A DNA stretch of 64,000 nt from Streptococcus sp. oral taxon 431 (GTDB lineage Bacteria > Bacillota > Bacilli > Lactobacillales > Streptococcaceae), in NCBI RefSeq assembly GCF_023115445.1, contig NZ_JALDUI010000002.1:1-64000 (forward strand). Reading direction: 5' to 3'. The notes under the pieces are model-generated. The model did no database searches and was not told the DNA's origin. It was given only the letters and a program-made list of their open reading frames with translations. Within the stretch, counting starts at the first letter, position 1. Every line of letters starts with the position of its first letter. Both the position numbers and the translations under genes were made by a program. Positions 15,981-29,225 of this stretch are shown here, in pieces.

Positions 15981-16544
15981 TTAATTTCCTTTAACTGGAA
16001 TCTCTTTGATAACTCGTGCTGGATTTCCTGCTAGAACTACGTTGTCACCAAAGGATTTTGTAATGACCGCTCCTGCTCCTGCAACGACATTATCCCCTAA
16101 AGTAACACCCGGAAGGACAATGACACCACCACCTGCCCAAAAGTTCTTACCAATCGTGATGGGTTTGCCAAATTCTAATCCCGAGTTTCGTTCATCGGGA
16201 TCCAGCGGATGAAGAGGTGTTAAAAACTGACAATTAGGACCAATCATGGCATTATCACCAATAGTAATCGGACATACGTCCAACATGGTCAGATTCCAAT
16301 TGGAATAAAAATTTTCTCCCAAATGAATATTGACACCATAATCCACCACCAAGCGAGTATTGATATAGAGATTTTCACCAGTAGAACCAAACCATCCTTT
16401 GATGATTCCCATACCTTTTACTGGATCTACCTCTTCATTAAAAGTGGCTTGCTTTTGTCGCGCTGTTTGTGCTAGAGAACGGAGGTCTGGGGCGAATGGG
16501 TGATAGGGTTCTCCCGCGATCATTTTTTGATATTCTGTTTTCAT
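15981..16544 (-). CDS. Maltose/galactoside-type O-acetyltransferase
   Basis: The 187-residue enzyme belongs to the LacA/Maa/NodL left-handed beta-helix acetyltransferases, which move acetyl from acetyl-CoA to a sugar hydroxyl. An N-terminal helical Mac domain (YQKMIAGEPYHPFAPDL) is followed by hexapeptide repeats (about 75-180). The catalytic His lies in FLTPLHPLDPDERN (about residue 115). The last repeats contain GGGVIVLPGVTLGDNVVAGAGAVVTKSF-like strands. The gene stands alone. Physiological acceptor unknown. Confidence 0.85.
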   Translation of the reverse strand: MKTEYQKMIAGEPYHPFAPDLRSLAQTARQKQATFNEEVDPVKGMGIIKGWFGSTGENLYINTRLVVDYGVNIHLGENFYSNWNLTMLDVCPITIGDNAMIGPNCQFLTPLHPLDPDERNSGLEFGKPITIGKNFWAGGGVIVLPGVTLGDNVVAGAGAVITKSFGDNVVLAGNPARVIKEIPVKGN

Positions 16545-16663
16545 GTTTTAATTTCCTTGCTTTTTTAGATGATTGTAGCATAGTATTGTATCTCGAGCAA
16601 GTTAAAATAAGTCGCTCTTTATGAATTGAAAATGTGAGTAGAACGCAAACCTAACATTAAATA

Positions 16664-16722
16664 CAAAAAGCGAGCAAAGCCAGTTTTCTGACAATCAGAA
16701 TTCTGCCTTGTTCGCTTTTTTA
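16664..16722 (-). terminator. rpoBC terminator
   Basis: AAAAAGCGAGCAAAGCC pairs with GCCTTGTTCGCTTTTTT with a few wobbles, with an inner TTCTGACAATCAGAA hairpin. T-runs on both strands suggest it is bidirectional. It lies about 75 bases after the rpoC stop. Confidence 0.7.
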
Positions 16723-16794
16723 TCTAGTAGATCCTTCTTAAGAATCTATAGTGAATGATTAATCTTTTCATCTCAGATATTAAGTAACATCTAC

Positions 16795-19700
16795 TTATTC
16801 GCTTACTTCAACAGTTTCAACGATTTCTTCTACAGTCGTATCAACTGGAGCATCTTCTTGTGAAGATGCCAGGTAAGACTCTTCGTTGACTGCTTGTGGT
16901 TCAAGGTTACGATAACGGGCCATACCAGTACCTGCTGGGATGATCTTACCGATGATAACATTTTCTTTAAGTCCAAGGAGATGGTCTTTCTTACCACGGA
17001 TAGCTGCATCTGTAAGGACACGAGTTGTTTCCTGGAAGGAAGCCGCTGACAAGAAACTATTTGTTTCAAGTGAGGCTTTGGTAATTCCCATAAGGACTGG
17101 GCGACCTGTCGCTGGAACTCCACCTGCGATAAGGACATCTTTGTTAGCATCTGTAAAGTCATTGATATCCATAAGGGTACCCATGAGAAGGTCTGTGTCA
17201 CCTGGATCCATGACACGGACTTTACGGATCATTTGACGAACCATTACCTCGATGTGTTTGTCACCGATTTCTACCCCTTGGCTACGGTAAACTTTTTGTA
17301 CTTCACCGAGAAGATAAGTTTCAACTGACAAGACATCACGGACTGCAAGGAGACGTTTTGGTTGGATAGAACCTTCTGTAAGAGCAGCACCACGCGCTAC
17401 TTGGTCCCCAACTTCGACACGCATACGAGCTGTAAATGGAACGACGTATTCCCCTTCGCCAGTTTCACCCTTAACAAAGACTTTCTTAGTACGAGTTGAA
17501 GCGTCTTCTTCGATAGCGGTAACTTGTCCTTTAACCTCTGTGATAACCGCTTCCCCTTTAGGATTGCGGGCTTCAAAGATTTCTTGGACACGAGGAAGAC
17601 CCTGAGTGATATCGGTATTTGAGGCAACCCCACCCGTGTGGAAGGTACGCATTGTAAGCTGTGTACCAGGTTCCCCGATAGATTGGGCAGCGATTGTACC
17701 AACTGCTTCACCAACTTCAACCGCATCACCAGTCGCCAAATTGATACCATAACAGTGACGGCAGACACCATGACGAGTGTTACATGTAAATACGGAGCGG
17801 ATGGTTACTTCTTCAACACCAGCATTGACAATTTCTCGTGCCTTGTCTTCTGTAATCAACTCATTTGGACCAATGATCACTGCACCAGTTTCTGGATGTT
17901 TAACAGTTTTCTTAGTGTAACGACCATTGAGACGTTCTTCAAGAGACTCAATCATCTCTTTACCTTCAGTGATAGAACGGATCAAGAGACCACGGTCTGT
18001 TCCACAGTCATCCTCACGGATGATCACGTCTTGGGCAACGTCAACCAAACGACGAGTCAAGTAACCTGAGTCGGCTGTCTTAAGGGCTGTATCGGTCATA
18101 CCTTTACGAGCACCGTGAGTTGAGAAGAACATTTCGAGTACTGACAAACCTTCACGGAAGTTTGAAAGGATTGGCAATTCCATGATACGTCCGTTCGGAG
18201 CAGCCATCAGACCACGCATACCGGCAAGCTGTGAGAAGTTTGAGATGTTACCACGGGCTCCAGAGTCCATCATCATAACGATTGGGTTCTTAGGATCTTG
18301 GTTGGCAATCAAGCGTTTCTCAAGTTTTTCACGGGCAGCACGCCATTCAGCTGTAACAGCATTATAACGTTCGTCGTCTGTGATCATACCACGACGGAAT
18401 TGTTTAGTGATTTGTTCTACACGTTTGTGTGATTCTTCGATGATTTCAGCCTTGTCTTCAACAACTGGAATATCGGCAATACCCACTGTCAATCCTGCAA
18501 GAGTTGAGTGGTGGTAACCGAGGTTCTTCATACGGTCAAGTAGGGCAGAAGTTTCTGTCGTACGGAAACGTTTGAAGATTTCAGCGATGATATTTCCAAG
18601 GTTTTTCTTCTTGAATGGAGGGTTAAGCTCAAGTTTGCTGATAGCCTCCTTGATATCTCCTCCTAGTGGCAAGAAGTATTTATCTGGAACACCTTCTGTC
18701 AAGTTAGCATTGTTTGGCTCTTGCAAGTAAGGTAGACCTTCTGGCATGATATCGTTGAAGAGAATCTTACCAACAGTTGTAAGCAAGACTTTATGTTTTT
18801 GCTCTTCTGTCCATGGTTTGTTCAAGCTATCTGTTGCGATACCAACACGTGAGTGAAGGTGAACATAACCATTGCGGTAAGCCATGACAGCTTCGTCACG
18901 GTCTTTGAAGACCATGCCTTCACCTTCACGACCAGCTTCTTCCATGGTCAAGTAGTAGTTACCCAAAACCATGTCCTGAGATGGAGTAACAACGGGTTTA
19001 CCGTCTTTAGGGTTCAAGATATGCTCAGCAGCAAGCATCAAGATACGAGCTTCTGCTTGGGCTTCTTCTGAGAGCGGTACGTGGATGGCCATTTGGTCAC
19101 CGTCAAAGTCGGCATTGTAGGCTTCACAGACAAGTGGGTGCAAGCGAAGGGCTTTACCGTCAATCAAGACAGGTTCAAAGGCTTGGATACCCAAACGGTG
19201 AAGGGTAGGTGCGCGGTTCAAAAGTACTGGGTGTTCTTTGATCACTTCTTCGAGGATATCCCAGATACGTTCATCTCCACGTTCTACCAAGCGTTTAGCC
19301 GCTTTAACGTTTTGCACGATATCGCGCGCAACGATTTCACGCATAACGAATGGTTTAAAGAGCTCGATAGCCATTTCACGTGGCACACCACATTGGTACA
19401 TCTTAAGAGTTGGACCAACGGCGATAACGGAACGTCCTGAGAAGTCAACACGTTTACCGAGCAAGTTTTGACGGAAGCGTCCTTGTTTACCTTTGAGCAT
19501 GTGGCTCAATGATTTCAGTGGACGGCTACCTGGTCCTGTAATTGGACGACCACGACGACCATTGTCAATCAAAGCATCAACCGCTTCTTGAAGCATACGC
19601 TTCTCATTTTGAACGATAATACCTGGTGCATTCAACTCAAGCAAACGAGCCAAACGGTTGTTACGGTTGATAACACGGCGGTACAGGTCGTTCAAGTCAG

Positions 19701-20457
19701 ATGAGGCAAAACGGCCACCATCCAACTGCAACATTGGACGAAGATCTGGTGGAATAACCGGAAGGATGTTAAGAATCATCCATTCAGGTTTGTTTCCAGA
19801 CTTGTAAAAGGCATCCAAAACATCCAAACGACGGATGGCTTTGATACGTTTTTGTCCAGTTGCTGTCTTCAATTCTTCTTTAAGTTCAGCAATTTCTTTT
19901 TCAAGATCTACTTGTTTCAAGAGGTCTTGGATAGCTTCGGCACCCATTTTAGCAACGAATGATCCGTAGCCATATTCACGCAAGCGCTCACGGTATTCAC
20001 GCTCTGTCATGATAGATTTGTGTTCGAGTGGTGTATCCTTCGGATCGATCACCACATAAGCTGCAAAGTAGATAACTTCCTCAAGTGCACGAGGACTCAT
20101 ATCAAGGGTCAAGCCCATACGGCTTGGAATCCCCTTGAAATACCAGATATGAGATACAGGAGCTTTCAACTCGATGTGTCCCATACGTTCACGACGAACT
20201 TTTGTACGCGTTACTTCAACACCACAACGGTCACAAACAATCCCTCTGTAACGAATGCGTTTGTACTTACCACAAGCACATTCCCAGTCTTTTGTAGGAC
20301 CAAAGATGACTTCGTCAAATAGTCCTTCACGTTCTGGTTTCAACGTACGGTAATTGATTGTTTCAGGTTTTTTGACTTCTCCATAAGACCATGAACGGAC
20401 TTTACTTGGAGAAGCTAGTGTGATTTGCATACTTTTAAAACGATTTACGTCAACCAC
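16795..20457 (-). CDS. rpoC: RNA polymerase beta' subunit
   Basis: The 1,220-residue subunit forms the catalytic half of RNA polymerase with RpoB. Visible landmarks are the N-terminal zinc site ([23 protein letters not shown], about 60-82), the bridge to the active centre with the universal [12 protein letters not shown] Mg-binding loop, and the second Cys cluster ([15 protein letters not shown]). The C-terminus ends in a short acidic tail ([13 protein letters not shown]). It starts 32 bases after rpoB ends. No frameshift or missing motif is seen. Confidence 0.98.
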   Translation of the reverse strand: MVDVNRFKSMQITLASPSKVRSWSYGEVKKPETINYRTLKPEREGLFDEVIFGPTKDWECACGKYKRIRYRGIVCDRCGVEVTRTKVRRERMGHIELKAPVSHIWYFKGIPSRMGLTLDMSPRALEEVIYFAAYVVIDPKDTPLEHKSIMTEREYRERLREYGYGSFVAKMGAEAIQDLLKQVDLEKEIAELKEELKTATGQKRIKAIRRLDVLDAFYKSGNKPEWMILNILPVIPPDLRPMLQLDGGRFASSDLNDLYRRVINRNNRLARLLELNAPGIIVQNEKRMLQEAVDALIDNGRRGRPITGPGSRPLKSLSHMLKGKQGRFRQNLLGKRVDFSGRSVIAVGPTLKMYQCGVPREMAIELFKPFVMREIVARDIVQNVKAAKRLVERGDERIWDILEEVIKEHPVLLNRAPTLHRLGIQAFEPVLIDGKALRLHPLVCEAYNADFDGDQMAIHVPLSEEAQAEARILMLAAEHILNPKDGKPVVTPSQDMVLGNYYLTMEEAGREGEGMVFKDRDEAVMAYRNGYVHLHSRVGIATDSLNKPWTEEQKHKVLLTTVGKILFNDIMPEGLPYLQEPNNANLTEGVPDKYFLPLGGDIKEAISKLELNPPFKKKNLGNIIAEIFKRFRTTETSALLDRMKNLGYHHSTLAGLTVGIADIPVVEDKAEIIEESHKRVEQITKQFRRGMITDDERYNAVTAEWRAAREKLEKRLIANQDPKNPIVMMMDSGARGNISNFSQLAGMRGLMAAPNGRIMELPILSNFREGLSVLEMFFSTHGARKGMTDTALKTADSGYLTRRLVDVAQDVIIREDDCGTDRGLLIRSITEGKEMIESLEERLNGRYTKKTVKHPETGAVIIGPNELITEDKAREIVNAGVEEVTIRSVFTCNTRHGVCRHCYGINLATGDAVEVGEAVGTIAAQSIGEPGTQLTMRTFHTGGVASNTDITQGLPRVQEIFEARNPKGEAVITEVKGQVTAIEEDASTRTKKVFVKGETGEGEYVVPFTARMRVEVGDQVARGAALTEGSIQPKRLLAVRDVLSVETYLLGEVQKVYRSQGVEIGDKHIEVMVRQMIRKVRVMDPGDTDLLMGTLMDINDFTDANKDVLIAGGVPATGRPVLMGITKASLETNSFLSAASFQETTRVLTDAAIRGKKDHLLGLKENVIIGKIIPAGTGMARYRNLEPQAVNEESYLASSQEDAPVDTTVEEIVETVEVSE

Positions 20458-20489
20458 TATTTCTTCCCTTTCTATTCTAAGTGAGCTAC

Positions 20490-24092
<3,603 letters not shown>

Positions 24093-24343
24093 GATGATTC
24101 TCCTTTTTAAATAAAGTTCCAAGCTTAGTGATCTAAGCTAGTAATTATCGTTAGAGGGTTCTAAAAACCCTATCAACTTATCCCCCTCGACTAATTTTCA
24201 GAATCTTTAAATCTTTGTTACAATCACTAGAAAACCTGAAAAAAAGCACAAAAAGAGCAGCTAAATCTGACTTTTGTAAGAAGATTTAACTGCTGTGAGC
24301 CTTGCCTGGACAATATTTCAGACAAAACCTACGACAAATGATT
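24093..24343 (-). ncRNA. rpoB leader RNA (probable Lacto-rpoB element)
   Basis: About 250 bases of untranslated leader. From the 5' end it holds a strong terminator hairpin (24240-24294), then hairpins AGGGTT/AACCCT (24155-24171) and AGCTTAG/CTAAGCT (24122-24138) close to the ribosome site. A conserved structured RNA called Lacto-rpoB is known upstream of rpoB in lactic acid bacteria; its presence here is inferred from position and structure, not from an alignment. Confidence 0.55.
24240..24294 (-). terminator. Attenuator-like terminator inside the rpoB leader
   Basis: Minus strand AGCAGTTAAATCT pairs with AGATTTAGCTGCT (13 pairs, one G-U) and is followed by CTTTTTGTGCTTTTTTT. It lies 50-100 bases after the predicted transcription start and about 150 bases before the rpoB start codon. 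The plus strand lacks a matching T-run. Confidence 0.75.
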
Positions 24344-24349
24344 ATTTAC

Positions 24350-24378
24350 ATTATACCCTATTTAGTTAGATTTTTCAA
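24350..24378 (-). promoter_or_regulatory. rpoBC promoter
   Basis: Minus strand -35 TTGAAA (24373-24378), 17-base spacer, -10 TATAAT (24350-24355). Confidence 0.75.
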
Positions 24379-24455
24379 GGGTTTTGAGAGATTTTTCTCT
24401 TCCTCTAATCCGTTAATTATCTACATCTTTCTTTGAAAAATCAAGTCCATATTTA

Positions 24456-24493
24456 GGAAAACGCTTGCCTTAACTATTCCCTCATGCTATACT
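24456..24493 (+). promoter_or_regulatory. lppC promoter with cre-like site
   Basis: -35 TTGCCT (24465-24470), 17-base spacer, -10 TATACT (24488-24493). A cre-like sequence GGAAAACGCTTGCC (24456-24469) overlaps the -35; it fits the CcpA consensus core but misses both outer bases. Confidence 0.5.
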
Positions 24494-24524
24494 GTTATTG
24501 AAATTAATAGACAGGAGACATTTT

Positions 24525-25382
24525 ATGAAAACAGCTAAAACCACTCTTACAATCGTTTCTGCACTTGCATCTGTCATCTTATTGACCAGCTGCGCCACAA
24601 AATCCACAGAAACACAAACATCCGCTAATAACTCATCTGACAATCAGATTACAATGACTTACGACCAACTACGGTCTAGAGAAAATACCATGTCAACTCT
24701 CTGGTATCAAAAAGCGGCCGAAACAAAAGCCTTGTATCTACAAGGTTATAATGTTGCTACAGATCGTCTAAAGGAATTACTGAAAACAGAATCAGACAAG
24801 CCTTATTCGATTGTTTTGGACTTGGACGAAACGGTCCTAGATAACAGTCCTTATCAAGTTCAAAATGTCAAAGATGGAACAGCATTCACACCTGAAAATT
24901 GGGATGTTTGGGTGCAAAAAGCTGCAGCTAAAGCCGTCCCAGGTGCTAAAGATTTTCTTCAGTTTGCCGATCAAAATGGTGTCCAAATCTACTATATTTC
25001 TGACCGCTCAGTTGACCAAGTAGATGCTACCATTAAAAATCTAGAAAACGAAGGTATCCCTGTACAGGGACGTGACCACCTCATGTTCCTAGAGAGTGGT
25101 GTAAAATCTAAAGAAGGTCGTCGCCAAGCTGTTCAAGAAAAAACAAATCTTGTGTTACTATTTGGTGATAACCTTGTAGACTTTGCAGATTTTTCTAAAA
25201 CTTCTGAAGCTGATCGTGACAAACAACTTGAAGAATTGCAAAAAGAATTTGGTGAAAAATTCATCATCTTCCCAAATCCAATGTATGGATCATGGGAAAC
25301 AGCAGTTTACGGTGGTAACAAACTAGATGCCAAGGGACAAGTAGACGAACGCGAAAAAGCCTTACAAGGCTTTGACAAATAA
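24525..25382 (+). CDS. lppC: Class C acid phosphatase / 5'-nucleotidase lipoprotein, e(P4) family
   Basis: This is a 285-residue surface lipoprotein phosphomonoesterase of the HAD superfamily. Its signal ends in the lipobox LLTSC (C22). The catalytic motif DLDETVLDN (about 95-103) supplies the nucleophile and general acid Asp; YYISDRS gives motif II and LLFGDNLVDFAD the Mg-binding motif III/IV. The ATG at 24525 has an AGGAG site; the frame extends upstream without one. Homologues such as streptococcal LppC and Haemophilus e(P4) release phosphate from nucleotides or NMN. It is convergent with adcA. Confidence 0.9.
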   Translation: MKTAKTTLTIVSALASVILLTSCATKSTETQTSANNSSDNQITMTYDQLRSRENTMSTLWYQKAAETKALYLQGYNVATDRLKELLKTESDKPYSIVLDLDETVLDNSPYQVQNVKDGTAFTPENWDVWVQKAAAKAVPGAKDFLQFADQNGVQIYYISDRSVDQVDATIKNLENEGIPVQGRDHLMFLESGVKSKEGRRQAVQEKTNLVLLFGDNLVDFADFSKTSEADRDKQLEELQKEFGEKFIIFPNPMYGSWETAVYGGNKLDAKGQVDEREKALQGFDK

Positions 25383-25446
25383 AGTAAGCTTGAAACTGAA
25401 TAAATTTATAAGCACATAAATAGGGACAATGGCTCTTTAACTTACA

Positions 25447-25512
25447 AAACTCAAAAAAAGCGGACAAGAGAGGATTCTGATAACCAGAAAACTTTCCTGT
25501 CCGCTTTTATCA
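25447..25512. terminator. Bidirectional terminator between lppC and adcA
   Basis: AAAAAGCGGACA pairs with TGTCCGCTTTT around a loop containing an inner CTGATAACCAG hairpin. A and T runs on both sides serve the convergent genes. Confidence 0.75.
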
Positions 25513-25525
25513 TGTGATTCGTATC

Positions 25526-27028
25526 TTAATGAGCCAACATTTCTTGAGCAATCTCTTGACCTGATAAGCCATCTGGATAGTAGGTTGGCCAGTTGTCCAT
25601 CTCTTCAAAGAGGGCTTCTTGGCTAGTGCCTCCAAAGAAGATATGGAAATGTTCTGCCTTGACCGGAGCGATATTGTGGTCGCTAAACTGAACATACTTG
25701 AATTGCCCAGCGTCTGCATCCGTCGCTTCAAAGAGGAAGCGCACTCCTCGATTCCCTTTCTTATAAGTCAAAATTTTCTTGCCGACATACTTGTATGTAT
25801 ATTTCTTACTTTGATCACCTTGGATGAATTCCATAGTGTTATCCGTGATATTAATCTTAGATACATCGGTTTGATAGCCCTTTTGATAGTAGGCTTTGTA
25901 TTCATCCTTGGTCATTTTACCAGTCAATTTAGCCTTGTAGTCAAAGACTTGATCTAGAGTACCATCTTCAAGGAAAGGATAGACTGACTGCCAGTTGCCA
26001 GCATAGTCACTTAAGGTACGATCCTTGACATCTGTATCCTCAAAGTAACCATTTTGAACGGTTTTAGTTTCCTCTGCTTTTTCTGGTTCAATTTCTGCCC
26101 CTGCCTGGTCAGTTGTTTGCTTGAGGGCCTTGAGATTTTTCTCCATGACAGAGATATAGTTTTCTCCAGCTTTCATGTCCTCTTCGGTCAAGCTTTCCAG
26201 AGGATTCAGAACGTCTAACTTAACTCCTGTTTCTTTTGAGAGAGTATTAGCTAGGGCTTGTGAGGCATTTTCTTCAAAGTAGATATAAGAAATCTTGTTT
26301 TTCTTGATATATTCGGTCAATTCTGCCAAGCGGCTTGCTGAAGGCTCCGCATCTGGGGAAAGACCTGAGATAGAAACTTGATTGAGTCCGTAGTCTAAAG
26401 CTAAGTAACGAAAGGCAGCGTGTTGAGTCACAAAACTCTTTTGTTTTGCACTAGAAAGTCCTTCAGTATAGGCCTTGTCCAAGGCTTGTAGTTTTTCGAT
26501 ATAGGCAGCTGCATTTTGCTCGAAAGTCGCCTTCTTATCTGGATAGTCAGCTGAAAGACTATCACGAATGTACTCTACAAGCTTAATGGCACGCGCAGGA
26601 GACAACCAAACATGAGGGTCATACTCGTGATGATGACCTTCTTCACCGTGATCATGGTCTTCCTCTTCTTCACTTCCTGGAAGAAGCAACATATCACCAG
26701 TCGCCTTGATTGTTTTTACTTTTTTCGCATCTAGTGAATCTAAAAGCTTGGGAACCCATGTTTCCATGTTCTCATTTTCATAAACAAAGGCATCAGCGTC
26801 TTGGATTTTAGCAACTGCCTTAGGCGATGGTTCATAATCATGTGGTTCTGTCCCTGCCCCAATCAAGAGCTCGACATTGGCTGTATCGCCTGCTACTTGT
26901 TTGGTAAATTCGTAGACAGGATAGAAAGTTGTGACAATATTTAATTTTCCGTCTGCCTGTTTTTGATTGGAACAAGCGACTAAGAATAGTGTCACAAGAC
27001 TTGCCAAAAATAGGCCTAGTTTTTTCAT
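25526..27028 (-). CDS. adcA: Zinc ABC transporter substrate-binding lipoprotein AdcA with ZinT domain
   Basis: This 500-residue extracellular lipoprotein captures Zn2+ for AdcBC. The lipobox LVAC gives C19. The ZnuA-like domain (about 25-310) has a His/Asp/Glu-rich loop (EEEEDHDHGEEGHHHEYDPHVW) between zinc ligands, and further ligand His in FVTQHAAFRYLA. A ZinT domain fills about 320-500, with the metal-site motif KAEHFHIFFG. The two-domain form is normal for streptococcal AdcA. It starts 9 bases after adcB ends, as last gene of adcRCBA. Confidence 0.96.
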   Translation of the reverse strand: MKKLGLFLASLVTLFLVACSNQKQADGKLNIVTTFYPVYEFTKQVAGDTANVELLIGAGTEPHDYEPSPKAVAKIQDADAFVYENENMETWVPKLLDSLDAKKVKTIKATGDMLLLPGSEEEEDHDHGEEGHHHEYDPHVWLSPARAIKLVEYIRDSLSADYPDKKATFEQNAAAYIEKLQALDKAYTEGLSSAKQKSFVTQHAAFRYLALDYGLNQVSISGLSPDAEPSASRLAELTEYIKKNKISYIYFEENASQALANTLSKETGVKLDVLNPLESLTEEDMKAGENYISVMEKNLKALKQTTDQAGAEIEPEKAEETKTVQNGYFEDTDVKDRTLSDYAGNWQSVYPFLEDGTLDQVFDYKAKLTGKMTKDEYKAYYQKGYQTDVSKINITDNTMEFIQGDQSKKYTYKYVGKKILTYKKGNRGVRFLFEATDADAGQFKYVQFSDHNIAPVKAEHFHIFFGGTSQEALFEEMDNWPTYYPDGLSGQEIAQEMLAH

Positions 27029-27037
27029 TTTCTTCTC

Positions 27038-27844
27038 CTATTTGATAAAACGTTTGAGTAAGCTGACTAACAAAAAGACAACTACAAAGATAATGGTAAT
27101 ACTTGCACTCGGTGGTGTTTCTGCATAATAGGATATATAAAGTCCTGCCACCATACCTAGAAAACCAATAACGCTGGCAAGAATCATCACCGAACTAAAG
27201 TTCTTCCCTAAACGCAAAGCAATACTTGCTGGCAAGACCATGATAGTTGATACCAAAAGTGCTCCCGCAGCTGGGATCATGAGAGCGATAGCCACACCCG
27301 TTACCATATTAAAGAGAATTGACATGGTACGCACTGGAAGACCATCTACAAAAGCTGTATCCTCGTCAAAAGTTAAGATGTACATGGGTCTCAAAAAGAG
27401 GAAGGTCAGAATTAAAACAACCGCTGCAATGATGAAGAGCCCAATTACCTGCTCTTGACTAATAGTCACAATAGAACCAAAAAGGTATTGGTCCAAGCTC
27501 ATAGAACTAGAGCTCTTACCCTTACTCATCACAATGAGTGAAACTGCAAGTCCTGTAGACATGAGAATAGCTGTCCCAATCTCCATAAAGCTCTTGTAAA
27601 CCGTACGGAGATACTCAAGGAATACAGCCGCAATCAAGACAATGGCAATGGTCGAGATGGTTGGAGAAATCCCCAAAACCAAACCAAAGGCAACACCCGA
27701 AAGTGAGACGTGACTCAGAGTATCACTCATGAGACTTTGACGGCGCAAAATGAGGAAGGTCCCAAGGACTGGTGAAAAGAGACTCATGGCAATAACCGCT
27801 AAAAAGGCTCGCTGCATAAAATCATAAGAAAATAGATTAAGCAT
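27038..27844 (-). CDS. adcB: Zinc ABC transporter permease AdcB
   Basis: The 268-residue integral membrane subunit of the ABC-3 family has 7-8 hydrophobic segments. [22 protein letters not shown] (about 35-56) is the coupling/metal-path region of ZnuB-type permeases. The start is the ATG at 27844 ([14 protein letters not shown]) with an AGGAGGTGG site inside adcC; it overlaps the adcC end by 8 bases. The open frame extends 22 codons upstream but that part lies in adcC. Confidence 0.94.
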   Translation of the reverse strand: MLNLFSYDFMQRAFLAVIAMSLFSPVLGTFLILRRQSLMSDTLSHVSLSGVAFGLVLGISPTISTIAIVLIAAVFLEYLRTVYKSFMEIGTAILMSTGLAVSLIVMSKGKSSSSMSLDQYLFGSIVTISQEQVIGLFIIAAVVLILTFLFLRPMYILTFDEDTAFVDGLPVRTMSILFNMVTGVAIALMIPAAGALLVSTIMVLPASIALRLGKNFSSVMILASVIGFLGMVAGLYISYYAETPPSASITIIFVVVFLLVSLLKRFIK

Positions 27845-28541
27845 GTTCCACCTCCTGATCATTTTCATGGACATTGAAACAACGCCATGGCGAATCTTGG
27901 TCACGAACAAGGTGGATATTACGATCTGCGTAATCCTTAACTTCTTCAGGATCGTGGGTAATCATCAAAACAGCCTTACCATGATGGTGGGCACTATGGT
28001 GCATGAGCTCATAAAATTCATTCTTGGTACCTGCATCCATCCCTGTTGTCGGCTCATCCAAGATAAAGATATCTGGATCTGAAGCAAACATACGTGCAAT
28101 GACCGCTCTTTGCTTTTGCCCACCAGAGAGAGAACCAATGCGTTTATCCCGATGTTCCCACATGCCAACTGAGTTTAAACTAGCCTTGATGTGTTCTTCA
28201 TCATGGGCATTCAGACGACGGAACCAGCCCTTTCTTGGGTAGCGACCTGATTTGACAAATTCATAAACAGTACTTGGAAAGCCCGCATTAAAACTGGCGA
28301 TCTGCTGGGGAAGGTAGGCAATTCTTAATTTTTTCCCATGAATATTTGTCTTTGAGATGGTTACTTTTCCAATTCTCGGTTGTAAAATACCTAGACTGGC
28401 CTTGATAAGAGTGGTCTTTGCCGCTCCATTTTCTCCAGTAAGGGTGACAAATTCCCCGCTGTCAACACTGTAATTGATATGCTCAAGCACAGGTTCCTTG
28501 TCATAATAGAAGGACAAATCCTCTACTGTGATGTATCTCAT
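27837..28541 (-). CDS. adcC: Zinc ABC transporter ATP-binding protein AdcC
   Basis: The 234-residue ATPase energises AdcB. Motifs: Walker [10 protein letters not shown] (with Ala where Gly is more common, GxxGxxKT otherwise kept), Q-loop YLPQQ, signature LSGGQKQR, Walker [13 protein letters not shown] and switch His MITHDPEE. Its ATG overlaps the adcR stop by one base (TAATG). Confidence 0.95.
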   Translation of the reverse strand: MRYITVEDLSFYYDKEPVLEHINYSVDSGEFVTLTGENGAAKTTLIKASLGILQPRIGKVTISKTNIHGKKLRIAYLPQQIASFNAGFPSTVYEFVKSGRYPRKGWFRRLNAHDEEHIKASLNSVGMWEHRDKRIGSLSGGQKQRAVIARMFASDPDIFILDEPTTGMDAGTKNEFYELMHHSAHHHGKAVLMITHDPEEVKDYADRNIHLVRDQDSPWRCFNVHENDQEVEHA

Positions 28542-28981
28542 TACTTGATTTCTCCTACTAAAGCAGTTAAAAACCGCTGGATAATTTTTTGTTCGTTTGG
28601 TGTGAACTGAGTGGCAACCTGCTCATAAGTCAAGAGGGTATGTTCATGATGATGGTGGTGTTCCTCAGCAATAGGTCGAGCCAAGTCTGTCAATTGATAG
28701 AAGACAACGCGAGCATCCTTAGGATCCTTAGACGTTTCTAACATTCCCTCCTTAACTAGGGATTTGATAGCCTTTGTAACGGCAGCTTGACTGACATTGA
28801 GACGACGCGCCAACTCAGAGTTGGTGAGCGACTCCTCTGATAAAAGCATGAGAATATGCTCCTGGGTATTTGTCAAAGCCACATCACTGGTACAATGACC
28901 AACGAGAATTTCATGCTGGTTTTCCGCCTTGAGAATAATCTCATTTAAAAAACGATCGATATCTTTTGCCAACTGTCTCAT
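28541..28981 (-). CDS. adcR: Zinc-responsive MarR-family repressor AdcR
   Basis: The 146-residue regulator represses zinc uptake genes when bound to Zn2+. A winged helix-turn-helix occupies about 48-95 ([24 protein letters not shown]). A His cluster ([13 protein letters not shown], about 107-119) and H42-type ligands near GHCTSD form its zinc sites. It is the first gene of adcRCBA. Its promoter carries an AdcR box, so autoregulation is expected. Confidence 0.95.
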   Translation of the reverse strand: MRQLAKDIDRFLNEIILKAENQHEILVGHCTSDVALTNTQEHILMLLSEESLTNSELARRLNVSQAAVTKAIKSLVKEGMLETSKDPKDARVVFYQLTDLARPIAEEHHHHHEHTLLTYEQVATQFTPNEQKIIQRFLTALVGEIK

Positions 28982-29028
28982 GATTTGCTCCTTTCTCAGA
29001 ACGGAATTTCTATAAATACAAGGTTTTC

Positions 29029-29133
29029 ATACTCTTCAAAAATCAAATTCAAACCACGTCAGCTTCGTCTTGGCGTACTCAAGTACAGCCTGCGTCTCGC
29101 TTCCTAGTTTGCTCTTTGATTTTTATTGAGTAT
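29029..29133 (-). repeat. BOX element (boxA-boxC)
   Basis: On the minus strand it opens with ATACTCAATAAAAATCAAAG followed by AGCAAACTAGGAAGC (boxA) and closes with GACGTGGTTTGAA...GAAGAGTAT (boxC). At 105 bases no boxB is present. It lies between the adcR promoter and the adcR start codon, so it is transcribed as part of the leader. Confidence 0.85.
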
Positions 29134-29144
29134 CACACCATTCC

Positions 29145-29183
29145 TTTACTAGTTAAGTATATCACATCCAAGCAAGGAGTCAA
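29145..29183 (-). promoter_or_regulatory. adcRCBA promoter with AdcR box
   Basis: Minus strand -35 TTGACT (29178-29183), 16-base spacer, -10 TATACT (29156-29161). TTAACTAGTAAA (29145-29156) matches the AdcR consensus TTAACYRGTTAA at 11 of 12 positions and covers the predicted start of transcription. Confidence 0.75.
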
Positions 29184-29217
29184 GAAAAAAGATGAAAACA
29201 CCTGAGATGTTTTCATC
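29184..29217 (-). terminator. Terminator of the 5'-nucleotidase gene
   Basis: GATGAAAACA pairs perfectly with TGTTTTCATC around a 7-base loop, followed by TTTTTT on the minus strand. It lies directly against the adcR -35. Confidence 0.8.
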
Positions 29218-29225
29218 CTTTAGAA

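Noticed and set aside
17638-18069. 143-codon ORF antisense to rpoC
   Set aside because: Shadow of rpoC; residue composition is not protein-like.
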